From Granulosicoccaceae sp. 1_MG-2023 (lineage in GTDB: Bacteria > Pseudomonadota > Gammaproteobacteria > Granulosicoccales > Granulosicoccaceae), in assembly GCA_030546905.1 (NCBI GenBank), contig JAUOPI010000012.1, positions 1 through 64,000 of the forward strand: a stretch of 64,000 nt of DNA. The letters are read 5' to 3'. A program made the translations under genes and the position numbers. Each line of letters opens with the position of its first letter. Within the stretch, counting starts at the first letter, position 1. Below are positions 53,753-64,000 of this stretch, piece after piece. The notes beneath the pieces are model-generated. The model did not search any database and was not told the origin of the DNA. It saw only the letters and a list, made by a program, of their open reading frames with translations.

Positions 53753-54406
53753 ATGCAGCGCATTGCGATAATCGACTACGGCATGGGCAATCTGCGTTCC
53801 GTGTCCAAGGCCCTCGAACACGTCGTGCCGGACAACACCGAAGTGCTGGTCACCAGTGACCGCGAAAAGATTGCCGACAGCGACCGGATTCTCTGCCCCG
53901 GCCAGGGGGCGGCCCGTGATTGTATGCGTCAGTTGCACGAGACGGGCATGGATCAGGCCGTGCGCGATGCGGTTGCCGGCGGACGGCCGTTTATGGGCAT
54001 CTGCATGGGCTTGCAGGTGCTGCTCACGCGCAGCGAAGAAAACGACGGCACCGATTGCCTCGGCATTGTCGACGGTCAGGTGCGCCGTTTTGCCGACGGA
54101 CTGACCGACGCCGACAGCGGTGCGCGGCTGAAAATCCCGCATATGGGCTGGAGCCGGGTTGAGCAGGAAAGCGCCCATCCCATGTGGCAGGGCATCGAAA
54201 GCGGTGCGCGGTTTTATTTCTGCCACAGCTATTTTGTGGTGCCGGATGACGACGGGATCACGACCGGGCGCTGTGTGTACGGCCATCCGTTCACCGCGGT
54301 GATTGCGCGCGGGAATGTCTTTGCCTGCCAGTTCCACCCCGAGAAGAGCTCACGCGACGGCTTGCAGCTGTTGCAGAATTTCTCGCGCTGGGACGGCCGG
54401 CAGTAA
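53753..54406 (+). CDS. hisH: Imidazole glycerol phosphate synthase, glutaminase subunit
   Basis: 217 aa. A class I glutamine amidotransferase: IIDYGMGNLRSVSKAL, the nucleophile in GICMGLQVLL, and the His-x-Glu pair in CQFHPEKSS. It supplies ammonia to HisF. It starts 3 bp after hisB. Confidence 0.97.
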   Translation: MQRIAIIDYGMGNLRSVSKALEHVVPDNTEVLVTSDREKIADSDRILCPGQGAARDCMRQLHETGMDQAVRDAVAGGRPFMGICMGLQVLLTRSEENDGTDCLGIVDGQVRRFADGLTDADSGARLKIPHMGWSRVEQESAHPMWQGIESGARFYFCHSYFVVPDDDGITTGRCVYGHPFTAVIARGNVFACQFHPEKSSRDGLQLLQNFSRWDGRQ

Positions 54407-54473
54407 GGCCCGCAGGGCACGAATTTCTTTTATTCCGCTGCGGCGGACAAACGCAGAACAGGTTTAGAACACA

Positions 54474-55217
54474 ATGCTTTTGATTCCGGCTATCGATCTG
54501 AAGAACGGCCAGTGCGTGCGCTTGCGACAGGGGCGCATGGAAGACGATACGGTCTTCTCCGATGATCCTGTCTCGGTGGCCGGCCGCTGGCTGGAAGCCG
54601 GTGCCCGACGCCTGCATATGGTCGATCTTGACGGCGCCTTTGCCGGCGAACCGAAAAATGCCGAAGTGGTGCGCGCGGTGCGTGCGGCCTATCCGGATCT
54701 GCCGTTGCAGATCGGCGGCGGCATCCGAAACCGCACCATTGCCGAAGCCTATGTGGAGGCCGGTGTGTCCTATGTGATTATCGGCACGCAGGCCGTACGT
54801 GAGCCGCAGTTCGTGAACGAGCTTTGTCAGGCCTTCCCCGGCAAGGTGATCGTCGGCCTGGATGCGCGCGACGGCATTGTGGCCATTGAAGGCTGGGCCG
54901 AAGGCTCCGGTGTTGATGCCACGGAGTTGGCGAAAAAATTCGAAGGCGCCGGCGTGTCGGCCATTGTGTACACGGATATCGCACGCGACGGCATGATGCA
55001 GGGCGTGAATGTTGAACAGACCCGCACGCTGGCGGAGGCGATCAGTATTCCGGTGATCGCCTCCGGCGGTGTGTCCACGTTCGACGACATCGAAAAGCTG
55101 TGTGCTGTGTCGTCCTCGGGCATCAGCGGCGCGATTATCGGTCGCGCCCTGTATGAAGGCACGATCGAACTCGGTCCGGCGCAGGCGCAGGCCGACCAAT
55201 TAAGCGGGCAGGGCTGA
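54474..55217 (+). CDS. hisA: Phosphoribosylformimino-AICAR ribotide isomerase
   Basis: 247 aa, a half-barrel repeat protein. [17 protein letters not shown] with the catalytic Asp, QIGGGIRN, and [14 protein letters not shown] with the second Asp are clear. A 67-bp gap after hisH has no terminator. Its stop overlaps the hisF start. Confidence 0.97.
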   Translation: MLLIPAIDLKNGQCVRLRQGRMEDDTVFSDDPVSVAGRWLEAGARRLHMVDLDGAFAGEPKNAEVVRAVRAAYPDLPLQIGGGIRNRTIAEAYVEAGVSYVIIGTQAVREPQFVNELCQAFPGKVIVGLDARDGIVAIEGWAEGSGVDATELAKKFEGAGVSAIVYTDIARDGMMQGVNVEQTRTLAEAISIPVIASGGVSTFDDIEKLCAVSSSGISGAIIGRALYEGTIELGPAQAQADQLSGQG

Positions 55218-55990
55218 TGGGACTGGCAAAACGGGTTATTCCCTGTCTGGACGTGGACAACGGCCGCGTCGTCAAAGGCGTGCAGTTTGTCGATATCCGC
55301 GACGCCGGCGATCCGGTTGAGGTGGCGCGTAAATACGACCAGCAGGGCGCGGACGAGATTACCTTCCTCGATATCACCGCCAGTTCGGATGATCGCGAAA
55401 CGATTGTCCATGTGGTCGAGGCGGTCGCCTCGGAAGTGTTTATTCCGCTGACCGTCGGCGGCGGCATCCGCAAGGTCGAAGATGTGCGCACCATGCTGAT
55501 GGCCGGGGCCGATAAGGTCGGCATCAATACCGCTGCGGTGTTTAATCCGGATTTTGTCGCCGAAGCGGCGGACAAGGTCGGCTCACAGGCAATTGTGGTG
55601 GCCATTGACGCCAAGGCGGTACACGCTGAGGGCGAGACGCCGCGCTGGGAGATCTTCACCCACGGCGGACGCAAGCCGACCGGGCTGGATGCGGTTGAGT
55701 GGGCGCACAAGATGCAAACGCTCGGCGCCGGTGAAATCCTCCTCACCAGCATGAACCGTGACGGCACCAAGTCCGGTTTTGATCTGGCGCTGACGCGCGC
55801 CATCAGCGATGCGGTCAGCATCCCGGTTATCGCCTCCGGCGGTGTCGGCAATCTCGATCATCTCTGCGACGGTGTGTTGCAGGGCGGGGCCGATGCGGTG
55901 CTGGCGGCCAGTATTTTTCACTTTGGCGAATACACCGTGCAGCAGGCCAAAGAGCGTATGCGCGAGCGTGGTATTGAGGTGCGTTTATGA
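55217..55990 (+). CDS. hisF: Imidazole glycerol phosphate synthase, cyclase subunit
   Basis: 257 aa, (beta/alpha)8 barrel. [32 protein letters not shown] and [14 protein letters not shown] carry the catalytic Asp residues and phosphate loops. Works with HisH. It starts at the last base of the hisA stop codon. Confidence 0.97.
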   Translation: MGLAKRVIPCLDVDNGRVVKGVQFVDIRDAGDPVEVARKYDQQGADEITFLDITASSDDRETIVHVVEAVASEVFIPLTVGGGIRKVEDVRTMLMAGADKVGINTAAVFNPDFVAEAADKVGSQAIVVAIDAKAVHAEGETPRWEIFTHGGRKPTGLDAVEWAHKMQTLGAGEILLTSMNRDGTKSGFDLALTRAISDAVSIPVIASGGVGNLDHLCDGVLQGGADAVLAASIFHFGEYTVQQAKERMRERGIEVRL

Positions 55991-56388
55991 CGACGGAAGC
56001 CTGGATGGCGGATCTGCGTTGGAATGAGCAGGGGCTGATTCCGGTCATTGCCCAGGACTGGCAGGACAAAACCATCCTGATGATGGCCTGGATGAATGCC
56101 GAGGCGCTGGCCCTGACGGTCGAAACCGGCAAGGTTGTATATTATTCCCGCTCGCGTCAGGGCTTGTGGCGTAAGGGCGAGACCTCGGGCAATGAGCAGA
56201 TACTTCATGCCCTGAAGCTCGACTGTGACAGCGACGTTTTACTGGTTGAAGTTGAACAACGCGGTGATGTCGCCTGTCATACCGGAAGGCGCTCGTGTTT
56301 TTACAAAACGCTGGACGCCGGTAAACAATGGCAGATTAATCAGCCGGTGCTCAAAGACCCGGATGAGATGTACGGTAAAAAATCATGA
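55987..56388 (+). CDS. hisI: Phosphoribosyl-AMP cyclohydrolase
   Basis: 133 aa, HisI domain only. [34 protein letters not shown] and the zinc ligands in [11 protein letters not shown] are seen. It is separate from HisE, unlike the E. coli fusion. It overlaps hisF and hisE by ATGA on both sides. Confidence 0.96.
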   Translation: MTTEAWMADLRWNEQGLIPVIAQDWQDKTILMMAWMNAEALALTVETGKVVYYSRSRQGLWRKGETSGNEQILHALKLDCDSDVLLVEVEQRGDVACHTGRRSCFYKTLDAGKQWQINQPVLKDPDEMYGKKS

Positions 56389-56708
56389 GTGATGCTATTC
56401 TCGCGCAATTGGCTGAGGTACTTGAGGCCCGTAAAAGCGCCGACGCCGACAGTTCCTATGTAGCCACGCTGTACCGCAAAGGCGAGGATGCGATCCTCAA
56501 AAAAGTCGGCGAAGAGGCGGTCGAGACCGTGCTCGCGGCCAAAGAAAACGATCCGGACCATCTGGTCTACGAAACCGCCGATCTGTGGTTTCATACATTG
56601 GTGTTGCTGGCCCACAAAGGGCTGGGACCGCAGGACGTGCTTAACGAACTTTCGCGGCGTTTCGGCCTTTCCGGGCTGGAAGAAAAAGCCGCCCGAACAG
56701 AACAGTAA
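56385..56708 (+). CDS. hisE: Phosphoribosyl-ATP pyrophosphatase
   Basis: 107 aa. [31 protein letters not shown] is the all-alpha MazG-like pyrophosphohydrolase core with the Glu metal ligands. It carries out the second step of histidine synthesis. Coupled to hisI, and followed after 17 bp by tatA. Confidence 0.96.
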   Translation: MSDAILAQLAEVLEARKSADADSSYVATLYRKGEDAILKKVGEEAVETVLAAKENDPDHLVYETADLWFHTLVLLAHKGLGPQDVLNELSRRFGLSGLEEKAARTEQ

Positions 56709-56725
56709 ACAGAGGTTTAACTCCC

Positions 56726-56956
56726 ATGATGCCAAGCATCCCGCAACTGCTCATAATTCTGGCTATCGTTGTCCTGCTGTTTGGTGCCAAGCGCCTGCGC
56801 AACCTGGGCAGCGACCTCGGGGCGGCCGTCAAAGGCTTCAAATCCGCCGTCAAGGAAGAAGAGGAAGACAAGCCTCAGGACAAGCTCGACGACAACAGCA
56901 AAGCTGAACGCGTCGCGGAAACCGAAACCGCCAACGACAAAGAAAAAGCCGGCTGA
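56726..56956 (+). CDS. tatA: Sec-independent translocase subunit TatA
   Basis: 76 aa. One membrane span ([13 protein letters not shown]), the conserved FGAKRL hinge, the amphipathic helix [12 protein letters not shown], then a charged acidic tail. It forms the translocation pore for folded twin-arginine substrates. The his-tat order is common in proteobacteria. Confidence 0.95.
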   Translation: MMPSIPQLLIILAIVVLLFGAKRLRNLGSDLGAAVKGFKSAVKEEEEDKPQDKLDDNSKAERVAETETANDKEKAG

Positions 56957-56977
56957 GTCTGAGACGGATCTGCCATC

Positions 56978-57394
56978 GTGTTTGACGTCGGTTTTTGGGA
57001 AATCCTGCTGATCGGTGTGGTCTCTCTGCTCGTGATCGGGCCGGAGAAACTGCCCGAAGTGGCGCGCAATGTCGGCCGTTGGGTCGGTAAGGTGCAGCGC
57101 TTTGTCGCGGGTGTGAAGTCAGATCTGCACCGGGAGCTCGAAAGCGGTGAGCTGCGCAAGCTTATCGGCGATCAGGAAGAGCAGATCCGTGAGCTCAAGG
57201 AAATGGTCAAAGACACGCAGCGCGACGTGTCGAAAGTAGCCGGTGATGCCAGTGAGCTGGCCCGTGAAGGGTTGGAGCAGCTGCGCAAAACCGTCGATGA
57301 CAGCGCCACGCCGGCAGAGTCCGGTGACGCTGCTCCTGCAACCCCAACAGAAAACAATTCCGTAGCGGCCAATGAGCGCATCAGCAAATCCTGA
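56978..57394 (+). CDS. tatB: Sec-independent translocase subunit TatB
   Basis: 138 aa from GTG 56978. [30 protein letters not shown] is the TatB signature (the E and GPE...LP residues), followed by a long charged helix. It forms the substrate receptor with TatC. Its end overlaps tatC by 23 bp. Confidence 0.95.
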   Translation: MFDVGFWEILLIGVVSLLVIGPEKLPEVARNVGRWVGKVQRFVAGVKSDLHRELESGELRKLIGDQEEQIRELKEMVKDTQRDVSKVAGDASELAREGLEQLRKTVDDSATPAESGDAAPATPTENNSVAANERISKS

Positions 57395-58190
57395 AGATAA
57401 CGGCGGCGAGGAGCAGGGCTTCCTGTCACATCTTGTCGAGCTGCGCGACCGCCTGCTGAAAATGGTGCTGGCGGTGGGCCTGTGGTTCGTCGTGCTGTTT
57501 CCGTTTTCTGATCAAATCTACTCCATGCTCGCCGAGCCGCTGCTGCGGCATATGCCCGAAGGCAGCAATATGATCGCCATCGACGTGGCGTCGCCGTTTC
57601 TGATCCCCTTTAAGCTGGTGCTGATGCTGGCGGTGTTTCTGTCTGTGCCGGTGATTCTCTACCAGATCTGGGCGTTTGTGGCGCCGGGGCTGTACCGCCA
57701 TGAACAACGCCTGGTGCGGCCGCTGTTGCTGTCGAGCACTATCCTGTTTTATGTGGGCGTGGCGTTCGCGTATTTCGTGGTGTTCCCGCTGGTCTTCGGC
57801 TTTTTTACCAAGGTCGCGCCCGAGGGCGTGCAGGTCAGTACCGACATCGGCCGTTATCTGGACTTTGTCATCACGATCTTCTTTGCCTTCGGTCTGGCTT
57901 TTGAGGTGCCGGTGGCGACGATTCTGCTGGTCATTATCGGCGTGACCACCGCCGAGGCGCTGAGTGCCAAGCGCCCGTATTTCATTGTCGGTGCCTTTGT
58001 GGTCGGGATGTTTCTGACCCCGCCGGACATCATCTCGCAAACCCTGCTGGCCTTGCCCATGTGGTTGCTGTTCGAGTGCGGTATCTTCTTTTCGCGCTTT
58101 TTCAAAACCCGTGTCGAAGAAGCCCGCGCGGCCCGTGAAGCGCGTGACGAAGCGGCATCTCAGGGCGATGATTCTTCCTCTGCCGGCTGA
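57372..58190 (+). CDS. tatC: Sec-independent translocase subunit TatC
   Basis: 272 aa with six membrane spans. [18 protein letters not shown], with the conserved Glu, is the N-terminal signature; [15 protein letters not shown] and [11 protein letters not shown] are the later conserved loops. It recognises the twin-arginine signal. Confidence 0.96.
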   Translation: MSASANPEDNGGEEQGFLSHLVELRDRLLKMVLAVGLWFVVLFPFSDQIYSMLAEPLLRHMPEGSNMIAIDVASPFLIPFKLVLMLAVFLSVPVILYQIWAFVAPGLYRHEQRLVRPLLLSSTILFYVGVAFAYFVVFPLVFGFFTKVAPEGVQVSTDIGRYLDFVITIFFAFGLAFEVPVATILLVIIGVTTAEALSAKRPYFIVGAFVVGMFLTPPDIISQTLLALPMWLLFECGIFFSRFFKTRVEEARAAREARDEAASQGDDSSSAG

Positions 58191-58333
58191 GTCTTAAGTC
58201 GGCTCCAGTGCCGGCGCGGCCTGCCGCTACGCTGGGGTAGAATGTTTGTCGCCCCGTTTTGTTTTGTGAACAGCCGCAAACTGTCCCTTAATCGAGTATC
58301 ATTATCTTTTGAGCCTAATCTTCGGACAGATCC

Positions 58334-59899
<1,566 letters not shown>

Positions 59900-59918
59900 C
59901 CGGCGCCTTACACAGATC

Positions 59919-59950
59919 AAAAAAAAGCGGCCATCAGGGCCGCTTTTTTT
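59919..59950. terminator. Bidirectional terminator after gpmI
   Basis: A-run, then GCGGCC (59927-59932), 5-nt loop, GGCCGC (59938-59943) and a T-run. It ends gpmI and the converging 59975 gene. Confidence 0.92.
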
Positions 59951-59974
59951 ATGCTGCTGACTTTTGCAGGCGGT

Positions 59975-60463
59975 TTATTCGACGTTCATTTTTACCTGGA
60001 AAAACATTACGGCATTGCTGTGTGAGCCGTTGTAGTCGATCTCCGGTGAACCGCTGATATTCAGTACCACCTTATCGGTCAGCGAGACTTCCATGGCGGG
60101 CAGGGGGACAACCTTGGTTTCCGGGTCTGTATCCGGATGGTATTGCTTGTGCAGTACGGTCGCGCCCAGCAGCAGCCGGACATCGCGGGTCAGTATGCGT
60201 GCCGGCGGTGTCGCATAGTTCACGCCCGAGTACAGGGCCTGGCTGCCGAAGCTGTCCGAGAAGGTGCCGACGTGCCAGCCCAGACCGCGGGTCGGTGATC
60301 GTTCCCAGCCGACACCGGGTACAGCGGCATTGCGGTCTTCGTAGTTTTCGAAGTGAATGGCTACAGTATTGAGGACGAAGTAGTCGTCGTTTCTATCTGC
60401 TGCGTGGCTTTTGCTCAGGCAGGCCAGTCCTATGAATGTAATCTGCGCGAGTTTGCGAAGCAT
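59975..60463 (-). CDS. Secreted beta-rich hypothetical protein
   Basis: 162 aa with a signal peptide (MLRKLAQITFIGLACLSKSHA) cleaved near residue 21. The rest alternates hydrophobic and polar residues (HFENYEDRN, GWERSPTRGLGWHVGTFSDSFG, VMFFQVKMNVE), which suggests a small outer-membrane barrel, possibly eight strands; the Phe/Val-rich end lacks the exact terminal Phe. I do not recognise the family by name. Transcribed alone on the minus strand. A 7-bp inverted repeat (60497-60514, GCGCCGG with CCGGCGC) lies in its leader. Confidence 0.8.
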   Translation of the reverse strand: MLRKLAQITFIGLACLSKSHAADRNDDYFVLNTVAIHFENYEDRNAAVPGVGWERSPTRGLGWHVGTFSDSFGSQALYSGVNYATPPARILTRDVRLLLGATVLHKQYHPDTDPETKVVPLPAMEVSLTDKVVLNISGSPEIDYNGSHSNAVMFFQVKMNVE

Positions 60464-60769
60464 GGCGACCTCAATTAAATGGTTTAGCGAAAATCAGCGC
60501 CGGAAAACCGGCGCAATCAAAGGTCGTCAGATTAATGACGCTGGCGTGTCCGGGCAAGCCGGGGCGCATCGGCATTAGGTGTAAGAAAATGTTTTTAAAT
60601 CAGTAGCTTGGCTTGGTTCTTTCCGCTGTGATTATGACGCTTCGCCAACTGCTGTTTTAAGTGGTTGATATATCGCAAGAAAGGCGCGGGCCGGAAGTTT
60701 TCCGGCGTGTGAAGCAGGTCAGGTTTTTCCTCGCGGGGCGACGGAAATGTGAGCTGTGTGGCGCTTTAA
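60464..60769. other. Gene-free 306-bp interval
   Basis: Between the 59975 gene's start and the end of the patatin gene. It holds the inverted repeat at 60497-60514 and an AT-rich stretch around 60580-60605 that may be the promoter of the 59975 gene. No frame here looks like a gene. Confidence 0.5.
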
Positions 60770-61699
60770 TCAGTCGCGGCCCACGTCAGCGAGGAGTTCG
60801 CGGATGGTCGGCAGCATGTACTCGGCGGTGGTGCGGCCTTCGGCAATGGATTCGGCGGCGCAGTCATAGTCCATAACGCCAAGGTGGCCGAGGCGCGGAC
60901 TGAGGACGATATCCGGCGGATCGCCGGCCATACGGCTCTTGGTAATGCGGTCCTGCATGATATTGATCGAACCGATCATCACGTCGGTGTAGCTGGGGGC
61001 GACTTCGCCCGGTGGTCTGAAGGTTTTCTTCAGCCATTTGCGTGCGGGCGCGCGCAGCGGGTCGGGTACCCACTCGCTGGCCAGATTTTCCAGTGCGTGC
61101 TTGCGTGAGCGGGCCGATTCGCGGGCACGTTCCCGGCGGCTGCCGGCGATGCGGCTGTTGAGATTGACCGCAATAATAAAGTCCGCACCCAGCGCGCGGC
61201 AGGGTGAGACAGGTACCGGGTTCACCAGTCCGCCGTCGGTCAGCCAGCGGTTGCCGCGCAGTACCGGCGAGAACAGGCCGGGCAGGGCAAAGGAGGCGCG
61301 CATGGCGTCGATCAGCGGGCCGCTGCGTAACCAGACTTCCTGGCCGGTGTGCAGCTCGGTGGCCACGGCGGCGTAATCGGTAGGCAGGTCTTCGATGTGA
61401 TTGGCCTGCAGATGCTCAAGGATGCGATTGACCAGGCGTTTGCCTTCGATCAGCCCGCCGCTGCTGAGCGAGATGTCCATCAAAGCCACGATGTCCTTCC
61501 AGGTCAGCGACAGTGTCCATTCGCGGAAAACGTCCAGCTTGTCGCAGCAGTAGGCGCCGCCGACCAGGGCGCCGATGGATGAGCCGCACACGATATCCGG
61601 GCGGATACCGTTTTCCAGCAATACATCAAGCACACCGATGTGAGCCCAGCCGCGCGCGCCGCCACTACCGAGGGCCACGGCTATACGGGGTTTTTCCAT
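60770..61699 (-). CDS. Patatin-like phospholipase (RssA/NTE-type)
   Basis: 309 aa from ATG 61699; an upstream extension has no family features. Catalytic dyad: Ser in CGSSIGALVGG and Asp in LTDGGLVNPVPV; the oxyanion hole is in LGSGGARGWAHIGV. It hydrolyses membrane lipid ester bonds; the exact substrate is unknown. A basic helix (RRERARESARSRKHAL) follows the core. Confidence 0.92.
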   Translation of the reverse strand: MEKPRIAVALGSGGARGWAHIGVLDVLLENGIRPDIVCGSSIGALVGGAYCCDKLDVFREWTLSLTWKDIVALMDISLSSGGLIEGKRLVNRILEHLQANHIEDLPTDYAAVATELHTGQEVWLRSGPLIDAMRASFALPGLFSPVLRGNRWLTDGGLVNPVPVSPCRALGADFIIAVNLNSRIAGSRRERARESARSRKHALENLASEWVPDPLRAPARKWLKKTFRPPGEVAPSYTDVMIGSINIMQDRITKSRMAGDPPDIVLSPRLGHLGVMDYDCAAESIAEGRTTAEYMLPTIRELLADVGRD

Positions 61700-61902
61700 G
61701 GGGTGAGGATCCTGTGAGGGGATTGAACCGTGTAAAACAGTGTACTGAGCGCAGTCCTGCCTGTCAGCTGCGGCAGTGGCGCGGGCCGGATGTTGGACTA
61801 TCATCTTACTGCACGGCAAATAAACGGGCACGGCGTCACATTTTCAGCTGCCGGTCAGGTTCGGCCTGAGATAATGCGACGCGATCGGTAGCACAGTATT
61901 TT

Positions 61903-62017
61903 TGTTGCGAAAGAGCAACATTATTACCAGTCCGTAAATAAAAAATATGACCCGGTTCTCAATGCTGTGCTAAATTTACAACAACCCGTATGCAATTGTG
62001 TTGTAAATGCAACACAA
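61903..62017. promoter_or_regulatory. Cluster of TGTTG...CAACA inverted repeats
   Basis: Three related repeats precede the first small tail protein. TGTTGC (61903-61908) with GCAACA (61915-61920); TTTACAACA (61975-61983) with TGTTGTAAA (61999-62007); TTGTGTTG (61996-62003) with CAACACAA (62010-62017). The last two overlap, so alternative pairings exclude each other. They look like binding sites for one dimeric regulator. The rest of 61700-62152 holds no gene. Confidence 0.5.
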
Positions 62018-62152
62018 ACTTCATCGGTAGCCGGGGGTTCCGTATCACGCCGATCCGGGAATCCCCAAATAGAGTGGCTTCTGATAACTGAGCAGGGTAG
62101 TACTCAGGGAGACAGAAAGCGCGGTTGATTCGTGTTTTATCAGGTTCTTAGT

Positions 62153-62443
62153 ATGGAAATTCGTCAAGTTCTGATTCTGGCTGGTTTTGTTGTTTCTGCT
62201 GTGTTTGCCAAAAGCCTCATGGGGGCGGCCGGTGCTGCAGCGGCAGTGTCAAAGAGTAGTCCGGCTGATTTTATGTTCGCAGCCTTGCCCGCTGACCTCG
62301 TTGATGCAGGTACGCGGATTGTGCCGGGGCTGTTCAGCGAGAGCATGGCGCTGGAGCCGGCGGTGAACGCGGTGCCCGGTTCGTTTGTCGCGATGATAGT
62401 CGCGTTGCTCGGGCTGGTGGCAGTAGCACGCCGTCAGGCCTGA
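62153..62443 (+). CDS. Short secreted protein with C-terminal hydrophobic/RR tail
   Basis: 96 aa from ATG 62153 (AGG at 8 nt; a GTG at 62132 is possible). An N-terminal signal sequence (IRQVLILAGFVVSAVFA), a short Ala/Ser-rich middle, and a C-terminal span followed by Arg-Arg (VPGSFVAMIVALLGLVAVARRQA ends the protein at 96). This tripartite end resembles PEP-CTERM/exosortase signals, with VPGS where VPEP is usual. It shares LVAVARRQA-like residues with the next gene's end. It has its own strong terminator, so it is made alone and perhaps abundantly. Confidence 0.65.
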   Translation: MEIRQVLILAGFVVSAVFAKSLMGAAGAAAAVSKSSPADFMFAALPADLVDAGTRIVPGLFSESMALEPAVNAVPGSFVAMIVALLGLVAVARRQA

Positions 62444-62473
62444 CAGGCAAGGCTGACAACGGTTTGGATTCCG

Positions 62474-62509
62474 AAAAGCCACGTCCTGATAAAGGACGTG
62501 GCTTTTTTT
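62474..62509 (+). terminator. Terminator after the first tail protein
   Basis: Stem AAAAGCCACGTCC (62474-62486) with GGACGTGGCTTTT (62494-62506), 7-nt loop, then more T. A strong rho-independent terminator. Confidence 0.95.
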
Positions 62510-62637
62510 GTGGCCCGGTTACAGAAGGGTAGTCTGCGTAGGTGGTCACGCCGCCAGCCCGTACAATGGCGATAGTTCCGGCGCAGCCTGCCGATACAGA
62601 CGCTGTATAGCCATTGGTCACGCGGATACGAGAGTTA

Positions 62638-62919
62638 ATGTTCCCCAAACACATTTATTACCCGAATTTGTCAGCAGCCCTGCGTATTGTCTGCCTTGTC
62701 ATGGCGCTGTTTGCCGGTGTCGTTCAGGCTGGCGAGGCGCAGTCAGGCGACGCAATCCCGGCTGAAGAAGCCGCGCTTGCGATGCAGACGCAGGATCACG
62801 ATAAGCCCGCCGGCACGCAGGTCAGTGCCGCCGAGCAGAATAACGGACCGGTCTTGTTGGTCCCTCTGGTACTGGCGGTACTGGCCATGGTGGCTGTGTC
62901 GCGTCGTCGCCAGAGCTGA
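62638..62919 (+). CDS. Short secreted protein 2 with similar C-terminal tail
   Basis: 93 aa from ATG 62638 (GAGAG just before). A signal peptide (LRIVCLVMALFAGVVQAGEA), a polar Gln/Asp/Ala-rich middle of about 45 residues, then a C-terminal span and three Arg (LAVLAMVAVSRRRQS). The end VAV-[AS]-RR-Q-[AS] is shared with the gene at 62153, although the middles are unrelated. A surface-sorted or membrane-anchored product is likely. It precedes an exopolysaccharide export gene by 241 bp. Confidence 0.65.
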   Translation: MFPKHIYYPNLSAALRIVCLVMALFAGVVQAGEAQSGDAIPAEEAALAMQTQDHDKPAGTQVSAAEQNNGPVLLVPLVLAVLAMVAVSRRRQS

Positions 62920-63160
62920 CAGTGACGCTTACGTTGTAGAAAAACCACGGTCCGGTAGTGCCGGAAAATTGGCTCTGCGGAACCGTCAATCGCAGGTGTT
63001 GTCTTGAGTCTGACAACACGTGCATAATCCGCATTGCATCGGGACGCCTGTTAGCACCCATTCTGAAAAAGTGCTATAAGTGTGTGATAATGATTGGGAA
63101 TTTCACACAGTTAAGTGTCCGCCTGATCCCCGACAGAACCAGCTCAGGAGCTCATCTCAC

Positions 63161-63781
63161 ATGTTCAGAAACACCGGCTGTAAGCCCGTGAAATTTTCCA
63201 CCGGAAACCAACCCCGCACGGGCATCGTCGCCGCATTGTTGATTATGCTCTCCACGGTGTTTGCGGCCATGCCGGCGAGCGCCCAGCAACTCGGTGGCGT
63301 TGAATATCAAATCGGCCCGGAGGACGTGCTGCATATCTCGGTCTGGAAAGAGCCGGATCTCGATCGCGAGGTTCTGGTGCGTCCCGATGGCGGCATCTCA
63401 TTCCCGCTGGTCGGCGATATTCAGGTTTCCGGCCGTACGCCACTGGAAGTGCAGAACGAAATCAAATCCCGTCTTGACCGCTTTATTCCTGATGCGGAAG
63501 TAACGGTGTCGGTCAACAAAATCTCCGGTTACACCATCTTCGTGGTGGGTGAGGTTAAAACACCGGGGCAGTTCACGCTGGGACGTTATGTTGATGTGAT
63601 GCAGGCCTTGACGCTGGCCGGCAGTCTGACCGCGTACGCCAAATCCGACAGTATCAAAATCCTGCGCAGGGTTGCCGGTAAGGAAACGGTCTTCCGTTTT
63701 GACTACGGCGATATTCAGCGCGGTCGTAACCTCAAGCAGAACATCATCCTCCAAAGTGGTGATGTGGTCGTCGTTCCCTAA
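63161..63781 (+). CDS. Exopolysaccharide export protein (Wza/EpsD family, exosortase-locus type)
   Basis: 206 aa from ATG 63161, AGGAG at 10 nt; a GTG at 63080 would lengthen the N-terminus without a signal. Signal peptide about 22-43, ending ASAQQ. The polysaccharide-export domain starts with YQIGPEDVLHISVWKEPDL, and DGGISFPLVGDIQVSGRTP follows. One SLBB-type beta-grasp domain (TIFVVGEVKTPGQFTLGRY) ends the protein. Size and wording match the export protein of XrtA/PEP-CTERM exopolysaccharide loci, distinct from KpsD at 22 kb. It suggests a second polysaccharide system starting here. Confidence 0.88.
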   Translation: MFRNTGCKPVKFSTGNQPRTGIVAALLIMLSTVFAAMPASAQQLGGVEYQIGPEDVLHISVWKEPDLDREVLVRPDGGISFPLVGDIQVSGRTPLEVQNEIKSRLDRFIPDAEVTVSVNKISGYTIFVVGEVKTPGQFTLGRYVDVMQALTLAGSLTAYAKSDSIKILRRVAGKETVFRFDYGDIQRGRNLKQNIILQSGDVVVVP

Positions 63782-63908
63782 CGACGCCCCGAGCTTTGTT
63801 GGCCGGTGCTGCCGGAAGGCGGCCCGGTTTGAGCCTGTCGGCCTGTTCCCGGTGCGGCTTTGCTGACCCGGGAATTGCCGTCGTTTACGAGATCAAGTCA
63901 GGAAACAC

Positions 63909-64000
63909 ATGTTCTGTAGAAAGCCGTTAATCACTTCTGTCTCACTGGCCCTTCTCAGCCTCCCGTTCGGCGCAAGTGCGGACGGCTGGCTTCTGCAGCC
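63909..64000 (+). CDS. Secreted protein, truncated by window edge
   Basis: Thirty codons are visible from ATG 63909 (AGGA upstream). They encode a clear signal peptide (KPLITSVSLALLSLPFGASA) followed by DGWLLQ. In exosortase-type exopolysaccharide loci an outer-membrane protein gene often follows the export gene, which would fit. The rest lies outside the window. Confidence 0.7.
   Translation, partial: MFCRKPLITSVSLALLSLPFGASADGWLLQ

Noticed and set aside
62018-62152. Sigma-54 promoter before the first tail protein, as in some PEP-CTERM genes
   Set aside because: A TGGC is present, but no GC occurs at the required 10-bp distance.

Overview
The window looks like a chromosomal segment of a gammaproteobacterium with a fairly high G+C content. 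The gene content points to a Chromatiales-like or other early-branching gammaproteobacterium: rpoD next to an isoleucine-2-type tRNA, a tkt-gap-pgk-pyk run, glnK-amtB followed by ubiK and comM, and hisBHAFIE joined to tatABC. I cannot name a genus from sequence alone.

Layout. (1) 1-578 is chromosomal flank with one possible small membrane protein. (2) 579-6678 is a compact integrated element of about 6.1 kb sitting in the 3' end of a CAU tRNA. It has a 14-bp direct repeat at its two ends, a tyrosine integrase, matched TACCCCC arm-type sites near both ends, an AlpA-like regulator, a TOPRIM primase, a DUF3987-type ATPase, an array of TGCGGA/TCCGCA iterons and one unidentified cargo-like gene. 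No capsid, packaging or conjugation gene is visible. (3) 6814-17848 is housekeeping: rpoD, tkt, gap, pgk, pyk, purC, purE and purK. (4) 18075-44150 is a large capsule locus. It starts with a group-2-type export module (kpsF, a small lipoprotein, kpsM, kpsT, kpsE, kpsD). Then come two giant multi-domain glycosyltransferases (1428 and 1336 aa), a GT4, a GT61, an AlgJ/AlgX-like SGNH protein, an unrecognised 536-aa protein and five sulfotransferase-like proteins. This predicts a sulfated, possibly O-acetylated, capsular polysaccharide exported by the Kps ABC pathway. The right part of the locus is visibly more AT-rich and suggests recent acquisition. (5) 44290-46596 is a divergent FHA-domain membrane protein and PP2C phosphatase pair. 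(6) 46609-52316 holds small membrane ORFs, amtB-glnK with a sigma-54 promoter and NtrC-like sites, ubiK, comM, a glutaredoxin and an LpxL-type acyltransferase. (7) 52603-59899 holds dtd, hisBHAFIE-tatABC and gpmI. (8) 59975-64000 holds a secreted hypothetical protein, a patatin-like lipase and the start of a second, exosortase-type exopolysaccharide locus: two short proteins sharing a hydrophobic/RR C-terminal tail, a Wza/EpsD-type export protein and a truncated secreted protein.

Most noteworthy points: the four-triplet iteron array and matched integrase arm sites of the small element; a recurring Gly-Trp accessory module, five copies in three otherwise unrelated capsule proteins; the concentration of sulfotransferases; and the two short tail-bearing proteins beside the exopolysaccharide export gene. 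All functional calls come from reading translated sequence and motifs by eye. No database search was run.
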